Made by a program: the position numbers and the translations under genes. 6,072 bases of DNA from the NCBI GenBank assembly GCA_023445955.1, contig JAEXJH010000234.1, positions 1 to 6,072 of the forward strand, read 5' to 3'. This stretch comes from Pseudomonadota bacterium (lineage in GTDB: Bacteria > Pseudomonadota > Alphaproteobacteria > Caulobacterales > Caulobacteraceae). Below are positions 5,752 through 6,072 of this stretch, piece by piece. Within the stretch, counting starts at the first letter, position 1; each line of letters opens with the position of its first letter. The notes beneath the pieces are model-generated. The model ran no database searches. It saw nothing but the letters and a program-made list of their open reading frames with translations, and was not told the DNA's origin.

Positions 5752-5775
5752 GGGCGCGCTGCCAGCGTCCGCCCT
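5751..5775 (+). terminator. Strong hairpin directly at the motA stop codon
   Basis: AGGGCG (5751-5756) pairs with CGCCCT (5770-5775), and the inner CGCT (5757-5760) pairs with AGCG (5764-5767), giving 10 bp with a TC bulge and a GCC loop. The last A of the TAA stop is the first paired base. No T-run follows, so it may protect the 3' end or act with Rho rather than be a classical intrinsic terminator. Confidence 0.55.
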
Positions 5776-5810
5776 CAGGATCTCTGGCGAGAGCATTAGC
5801 GCCTCGTAAC

Positions 5811-5837
5811 TTGCACGGGCTTTCGAACCGGTATTCC
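5811..5837 (+). promoter_or_regulatory. Possible promoter of the lipoprotein gene
   Basis: TTGCAC at 5811-5816 and TATTCC at 5832-5837 resemble -35 and -10 elements with a short 15-base gap. They sit about 50 bases before the start codon, after the motA hairpin. The match is weak. Confidence 0.3.
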
Positions 5838-5887
5838 TTTTGCCCAAAGCCGCCGCCGGTCAGGCAGCGGCCAGCAAGGGGAACACC

Positions 5888-6072
5888 ATGAGCACCATCC
5901 GCAAACTCCTGATCGCCGGCATGGCCGTCTCGGCCCTGTCGCTGGCCGCCTGCGGCAAGCACGACGAAGCCGAGGGCGACAGCGCCGCCGCCAAGGCCGC
6001 CGCCGCCGACGCCTCGACGGTGACCGACGCCGCCTCGGCCAAGGACCAGGCCGCCGCCGACGCCAACAAGGC
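5888..6072 (+). CDS. Ala-rich lipoprotein, N-terminal part (runs off the window)
   Basis: This is a secreted, lipid-anchored protein of unknown function; 61 codons are visible and the frame is still open at the end. A typical signal peptide (charged Arg5-Lys6, hydrophobic core to about residue 19) ends in the lipobox SLAAC, so Cys22 should be lipidated. Gly follows at +2, which would normally permit sorting to the outer membrane. The mature part seen is low in complexity and made of Ala, Asp, Lys and Glu, with repeated AAA blocks; it could be a flexible linker or a helical Lpp-like rod. AAGGGGA at 5876-5882 is a good ribosome site five bases before the ATG. It lies behind motA and has its own 136-base gap, so cotranscription is doubtful. 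Confidence 0.8.
   Translation, partial: MSTIRKLLIAGMAVSALSLAACGKHDEAEGDSAAAKAAAADASTVTDAASAKDQAAADANK

Noticed and set aside
4849..5847. A 332-codon minus-strand open frame opposite motA
   Set aside because: Asp/His/Gly/Gln-rich shadow of motA with no plausible start region or motifs.
1..6072. CRISPR array, insertion sequence, tRNA or rRNA genes
   Set aside because: No direct-repeat arrays, transposase frames, or recognisable tRNA or rRNA sequence were seen in reading both strands.

Overview
The window is high-GC DNA whose genes use mostly G/C third codon positions. It most resembles Caulobacter or a close alphaproteobacterial relative. The basis is a heme-type FixL, FixJ, a single-domain receiver in the FixT position and a FixK-type Crp/Fnr regulator, followed by a major facilitator transporter and motA. 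From memory, motA and fixK are close neighbours in C. crescentus. The species cannot be fixed from the sequence alone.

Layout. (1) Bases 18-119, minus strand: an unrecognised 33-residue single-pass membrane protein with a strong ribosome binding site. (2) Bases 120-228: the divergent control region with a TTGA-N6-TCAA FixK/FNR box. (3) fixL (229-1707) and fixJ (1700-2311), plus strand, overlapping by 8 bases. (4) An 8-bp-stem hairpin between fixJ and the convergent receiver gene fixT (2327-2638, minus strand). (5) Bases 2639-2793: the fixT/fixK divergent control region, with a second FixK box and a TAAGGG-N4-CCCTTA palindrome that may be a FixJ site. (6) fixK (2794-3438), plus strand. (7) An MFS transporter (3435-4748, minus strand) that shares a CTAG stop overlap with fixK. 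(8) Bases 4749-4884: a divergent region with a CRP-like TGTGT-N6-TCACA site. (9) motA (4885-5751), plus strand, with a 3' hairpin. (10) The start of an Ala-rich lipoprotein gene (5888 to the window edge).

How the genes work together. FixL is a heme-PAS oxygen-sensing kinase. At low oxygen it phosphorylates FixJ, which should activate fixK. FixK should then act on TTGA-N6-TCAA boxes, and two of these lie inside the cluster: one between the small membrane protein and fixL, one between fixT and fixK. FixT-type receivers restrain FixL, which would close a negative feedback loop. The main new reading is that both FixK boxes are followed, after exactly 22 bases, by nearly the same 13-mer (CAGAMTGRGAGCA). 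This places the predicted transcript start four bases before the fixL ATG and exactly on the fixT ATG. Other points of interest are the unusually short, cysteine-free FixT-like receiver and the tiny membrane protein divergent from fixL.
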